From: Leucobacter triazinivorans
GTDB taxonomy: Bacteria; Actinomycetota; Actinomycetes; Actinomycetales; Microbacteriaceae
Assembly: GCF_004208635.1 (NCBI RefSeq)
Contig: NZ_CP035806.1
Location: forward strand, 1,054,001 to 1,118,000
Direction of reading: 5' to 3'
DNA length: 64,000 nucleotides
Within the stretch, counting starts at the first letter, position 1, and each line of letters opens with the position of its first letter. The translations under genes and the position numbers were made by a program. Below, in pieces: positions 61,482 to 64,000 of this stretch. The notes under the pieces were generated by a model. It was not told the DNA's origin. It did no database searches and saw only the letters and a list, made by a program, of their open reading frames with translations.

Positions 61482-61847
61482 TCAGAGCGCGCGGCGCACC
61501 TCGCCCACGATGGTTTCGGGCCCGAACCCCAGGGCGCGCATGCCGGAGACGTACTCCTGCACCAGCTCCGACGCCCGCAGGCGGGTCCCTTCGTCGACGG
61601 CCGCGACCGGCGCGACCGTGGTGCCGCCCCGGCCTCGGGTGATGAGGTACCCCTCGGCCTCGAGCTCCCGGTATGCGCGCGCGACCGTATTCGGCGCGAG
61701 GCCCAGTTCGGCCGCGAGCGCGCGCACCGAGGGCAGCTTCGTGCCGCTGGGCAGACGGCGCTCCATGATCTGCTCGATCAACCGACGGCGCAGCTGGTCG
61801 AAGGGCGGATGCGGATCCTGCGGATCGATCCTCACGTCGAGCGTCAC
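61482..61847 (-). CDS. GntR family (YtrA-like) transcriptional regulator
   Basis: A 121-residue regulator from GTG 61847, which is preceded by GAGGAGG; the longer ATG frame has no such site. It contains one winged HTH of the GntR type (FDQLRRRLIEQIMERRLPSG, LPSVRALAAELGLAPNTVARAYRELE, GYLITRGRGGTTVA) and a short C-terminal helical tail, the size of the YtrA subfamily. YtrA regulators usually control an adjacent ABC transporter, but none is present here. Chromosomal gene outside the ICE, 62 bp from the tRNA 5' end. Confidence 0.9.
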   Translation of the reverse strand: MTLDVRIDPQDPHPPFDQLRRRLIEQIMERRLPSGTKLPSVRALAAELGLAPNTVARAYRELEAEGYLITRGRGGTTVAPVAAVDEGTRLRASELVQEYVSGMRALGFGPETIVGEVRRAL

Positions 61848-61990
61848 TGCCGGCCTCCTCGCGTCGATGGGAACAATGTACTGACACGATCGCGGACGGT
61901 CAACCTCGATCACGACCGCCGCGATCCGTTCCGGCCCGAACACTCCCGAACCCGCGGAATACGCCGACCGCCCGCGCTGTTGAGGCGCAC

Positions 61991-63133
61991 ATGAGCGATC
62001 CCCGGACCGATCCCGCGCGCACGTCCGAGCCCGACGGCCCCGCGGGCACGACGCCTCCCGCCGCCCCGGCGCCCCTGCGGGCCGTTGCGAGCGCGACGCC
62101 CGAGCAGCTCATCCTCGGCCTCGACACCTTCGGCGATGTGACGCACACAGCCGCGGGCGAGCCCGTGCACCACGCGCAGGTCATCCGGGACGTCGTGGAG
62201 CAGGCCGTGCTCGCCGACCGGCTCGGCGTCGACGCGATCACGCTCGGCGAGCACCACCGCGACGACTTCGCGCTGAGCAGCCCCGAGATCGCGCTCGCAG
62301 CCATCGCGGGGCGCACCGAGCGGATCCTGCTCGGCACCGGTGTCACGGTGCTCTCGAGCGACGACCCCGTGCGGGTGTACGAGCGCTTCGCCACGCTCGA
62401 CGCCGTGAGCTCGGGGCGCGCCGAGGTGGTGCTGGGGCGCGGATCCTTCACCGAGTCCTTCCCGCTCTTCGGGTACCGGCTCGAGGACTACGACACGCTC
62501 TTCTCCGAGAAGCTCGACCTCTTCACCAGGCTGCGGGCCGAGGGTCCGGTCACCTGGTCGGGCACCCTCCGCAGCCCGCTGGCGGGCCAGGAGGTGTTCC
62601 CCAAGACGCAGCAGGAGGACGGCGTGCGCGCGTGGATCGGCGTGGGCGGCAGTCCGCAGTCGGTGCTGCGCACCGTGCAGGTCGGGATCCCGATGATGCT
62701 CGCGATCATCGGCGGCGATCCCTCTCGCTTCCTGCCCTTCGCGAACCTCTATCGGCAGGCCCAGAGGGAACTGGGGCGGGAGCCCATGCCGCTCGGCGTG
62801 CACTCCCCCGGCCACGTCGCGGCGAGCGACGCCGAGGCCCGGGAGCAGCTCTGGCCGCACTTCGAGGCCAACCGCAACCGCATCGGCGGCGAGCGCGGCT
62901 GGCCGCGCACCACGCGCGCCGAGTTCGAGCACGAGGCCGACGCGGGATCGCTCTACGTGGGCTCGGCCGAGACGGTGGCGCAGCGGATCGCAGCGACCGT
63001 GCGCACCCTGGGCGCCGACCGCTTCGACCTCAAGTACGCCAACGGCACGATGCCCCACGAGCAGCTGCTGGCGAGCATCGAGCTCTACGGCCGCGAGGTG
63101 ATCCCGCGCGTGCGTGAGCTGCTGTCCCGGTAG
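61991..63133 (+). CDS. LLM class flavin-dependent oxidoreductase
   Basis: A 380-residue luciferase-like monooxygenase fold protein. It shows LILGLDTFGDV near the start, ITLGEHHRDDFALSSPEI, TERILLGTGVTVLSSDDPVRVYERFATLDAVSSGRAEVVLGRGS and WIGVGGSPQSVLR. It binds reduced flavin and acts on an unknown substrate. ATG 61991 gives an extra Pro/Ala-rich N-terminus of about 35 residues before the conserved part. It is divergent from the GntR gene (143-bp shared upstream region). Very high GC marks it as chromosomal. Confidence 0.9.
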   Translation: MSDPRTDPARTSEPDGPAGTTPPAAPAPLRAVASATPEQLILGLDTFGDVTHTAAGEPVHHAQVIRDVVEQAVLADRLGVDAITLGEHHRDDFALSSPEIALAAIAGRTERILLGTGVTVLSSDDPVRVYERFATLDAVSSGRAEVVLGRGSFTESFPLFGYRLEDYDTLFSEKLDLFTRLRAEGPVTWSGTLRSPLAGQEVFPKTQQEDGVRAWIGVGGSPQSVLRTVQVGIPMMLAIIGGDPSRFLPFANLYRQAQRELGREPMPLGVHSPGHVAASDAEAREQLWPHFEANRNRIGGERGWPRTTRAEFEHEADAGSLYVGSAETVAQRIAATVRTLGADRFDLKYANGTMPHEQLLASIELYGREVIPRVRELLSR

Positions 63134-63287
63134 CGCGCTCCGCCCGGGGCCCGGCACGCGGCGCCTGGCGCTGCACCCGCCCAGGCGCTGCACCCGCCCA
63201 GGCGCACCGCTCGTGCAGGAGATCCGCGCTCGCGCAGGAGGCCTCGGCCGAGACCGTCCTGTGTGAGTGCGGATCTCCTGTGTGAGC

Positions 63288-63396
63288 GGCGGGCTGCCAC
63301 ACCCGGCGGGCTGCCACACCCGGCGGGCTGCCACACCCGGCGGGCTGCCACACCCGGCGGGCTGCCACACCCGGCGGGCACTCACACCCGGCGGGC
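63288..63396. repeat. 17-bp tandem repeat, about six copies
   Basis: GGCGGGCTGCCACACCC is repeated five times exactly from 63288 to 63372, then once in altered form (63373-63389) and partly again. It lies between the LLM gene and the 3' end of the convergent C45 peptidase gene. The degenerate copy contributes the peptidase stop codon and last residues. There are no spacers, so it is not a CRISPR array. It is likely a slippage-prone minisatellite. Confidence 0.93.
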
Positions 63397-64000
63397 GCCC
63401 CGCTCGGCGAGCTCGGCCGGGGAACCGGGGAAGAACTCCAGCGCCCCCGCTCGCGTGTCGAGGCCCACGGTCAGCAGGGTCGTCCACTGCTCGTGCAGCG
63501 GCTCGCTCGGATCCGGCCGGAAGCAGATCGGCGCGAGCGCCCCGGACGCTCCGCACATCGCGGAGGCGCGCTGCTCGATCGGCAGACCCGGCATGCGGTT
63601 GCGCTGCTCGCCGAGGTGCGCGAGCCGCGCATAGGTCGTCGACCGGTCTCGCGTCGCCTCCCCCGGCAGCTGGGACTCGGCGATGAAGTTGTTCGTGTGG
63701 ATCAGCCAGCCGTCGGCATCGGCCCGCACGACGCTGACCCGCTCGGGCGAGATCTCGAAGCACGCCGCGCGGTGCGCCGCCGCGTCCCGGGAGACCACGG
63801 TGAGCACCGTCGACGCGCTCGCGCGGGCCGAGCGGATGATGGCCTCGGCCTCGTCGACGCTCGTCGCCTCGTCGAGCACCCGGCGCGCGATCGCGTGCAC
63901 GGGCACGCCGTCGACTCCGCGGTCGCTCGCGTGGTGCAGGATGTTGAAGTGCACGCCGACGCCCGCGTCGTTGACGCCGATCTTGCCGAGCACGCCGAGC
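63382..64000 (-). CDS. C45 family autoproteolytic acyltransferase/hydrolase, N-terminus beyond window
   Basis: About 205 residues of the C-terminal two thirds of an acyl-CoA:6-APA acyltransferase-like (peptidase C45) protein. Conserved blocks are LGKIGVNDAGVGVHFNIL, DGVPVHAIARRVLDEATSVDEA, SASTVLTVVSRD, IHTNNFI and RLAHLG. The frame is open to the window edge, so the start and the autocatalytic cysteine lie further right. The family is Ntn-hydrolase with varied amide substrates. The stop codon falls in the degenerate copy of the tandem repeat. Confidence 0.85.
   Translation of the reverse strand, partial: LGVLGKIGVNDAGVGVHFNILHHASDRGVDGVPVHAIARRVLDEATSVDEAEAIIRSARASASTVLTVVSRDAAAHRAACFEISPERVSVVRADADGWLIHTNNFIAESQLPGEATRDRSTTYARLAHLGEQRNRMPGLPIEQRASAMCGASGALAPICFRPDPSEPLHEQWTTLLTVGLDTRAGALEFFPGSPAELAERGARRV

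Noticed and set aside
63288..63396. Possible CRISPR array
   Set aside because: The repeats are directly adjacent with no spacers and there are no cas genes.

Overview
The window is high-GC actinobacterial DNA, most likely from a Microbacteriaceae genus such as Leucobacter or Microbacterium. This rests on the G/C-ending codons, the DUF2637 / SCO6880-type / DUF4913 conjugation genes, and the gene content. About 61.3 kb belongs to one integrative and conjugative element (ICE). It is integrated in the 3' end of a tRNA-Pro(CGG) gene at 61343-61419. The integrase and a small excisionase-like gene lie just inside that end. The other ICE end lies beyond the left edge of the window. From about 61.4 kb to the right edge is ordinary chromosome: a GntR regulator, an LLM flavin oxidoreductase, a 17-bp tandem repeat and a partial C45 peptidase.

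The ICE backbone is split by a cargo block. The left backbone (1-6.7 kb) has two divergent DprA-like genes, a frameshifted DUF6349-like gene, a hypothetical gene and a MobF-type relaxase/helicase. The right backbone (35.4-61.2 kb) runs in order: DUF2637 protein, ParB-like protein, a type IV secretion operon (one-TM protein, M23 peptidase, two small two-TM paralogs, TrbL/VirB6-like, SCO6880-like, VirB4-like ATPase), a large thioester-domain surface protein with an LAVTG sorting signal, a small SOS-type module (LexA-like box, DUF6504-like gene, broken SRAP gene), the TraD/VirD4 coupling ATPase, a very large N6-methylase/helicase, an SSB-like protein, a DUF4913 protein, and then integrase and excisionase.

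The cargo (7.3-35.3 kb, visibly lower GC) looks like a complete amine catabolic island with its own regulators (Lrp, GAF/PucR and AraC types). It holds a glutamine-synthetase-like gamma-glutamyl ligase, two glutamine-amidotransferase-fold hydrolases, and a cytochrome P450 with its own 3Fe-4S ferredoxin and ferredoxin reductase. It also has an SDR, an alcohol dehydrogenase, two aldehyde dehydrogenases, two aminotransferases, a diflavin reductase, an APC permease, alanine dehydrogenase, a lone AceE-like E1 and pyruvate carboxylase. My reading is N-gamma-glutamylation of an imported amine, P450 hydroxylation, oxidation of alcohol to aldehyde to acid, release of glutamate, and funnelling of alanine to pyruvate and on to acetyl-CoA or oxaloacetate. 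This resembles the published Pseudomonas isopropylamine (Ipu) route, or the actinobacterial cyclic-amine P450 route. The substrate cannot be read from sequence.

Features that stand out are a whole gene nested out of frame inside the open frame of the giant helicase, a perfect 23-bp inverted repeat next to the integrase, an SOS-box dyad, two decayed genes (a frameshift and a nonsense codon), and alanine dehydrogenase and pyruvate carboxylase genes whose interiors are much richer in GC than their own ends and neighbours. No insertion sequence, transposase or CRISPR array was found.
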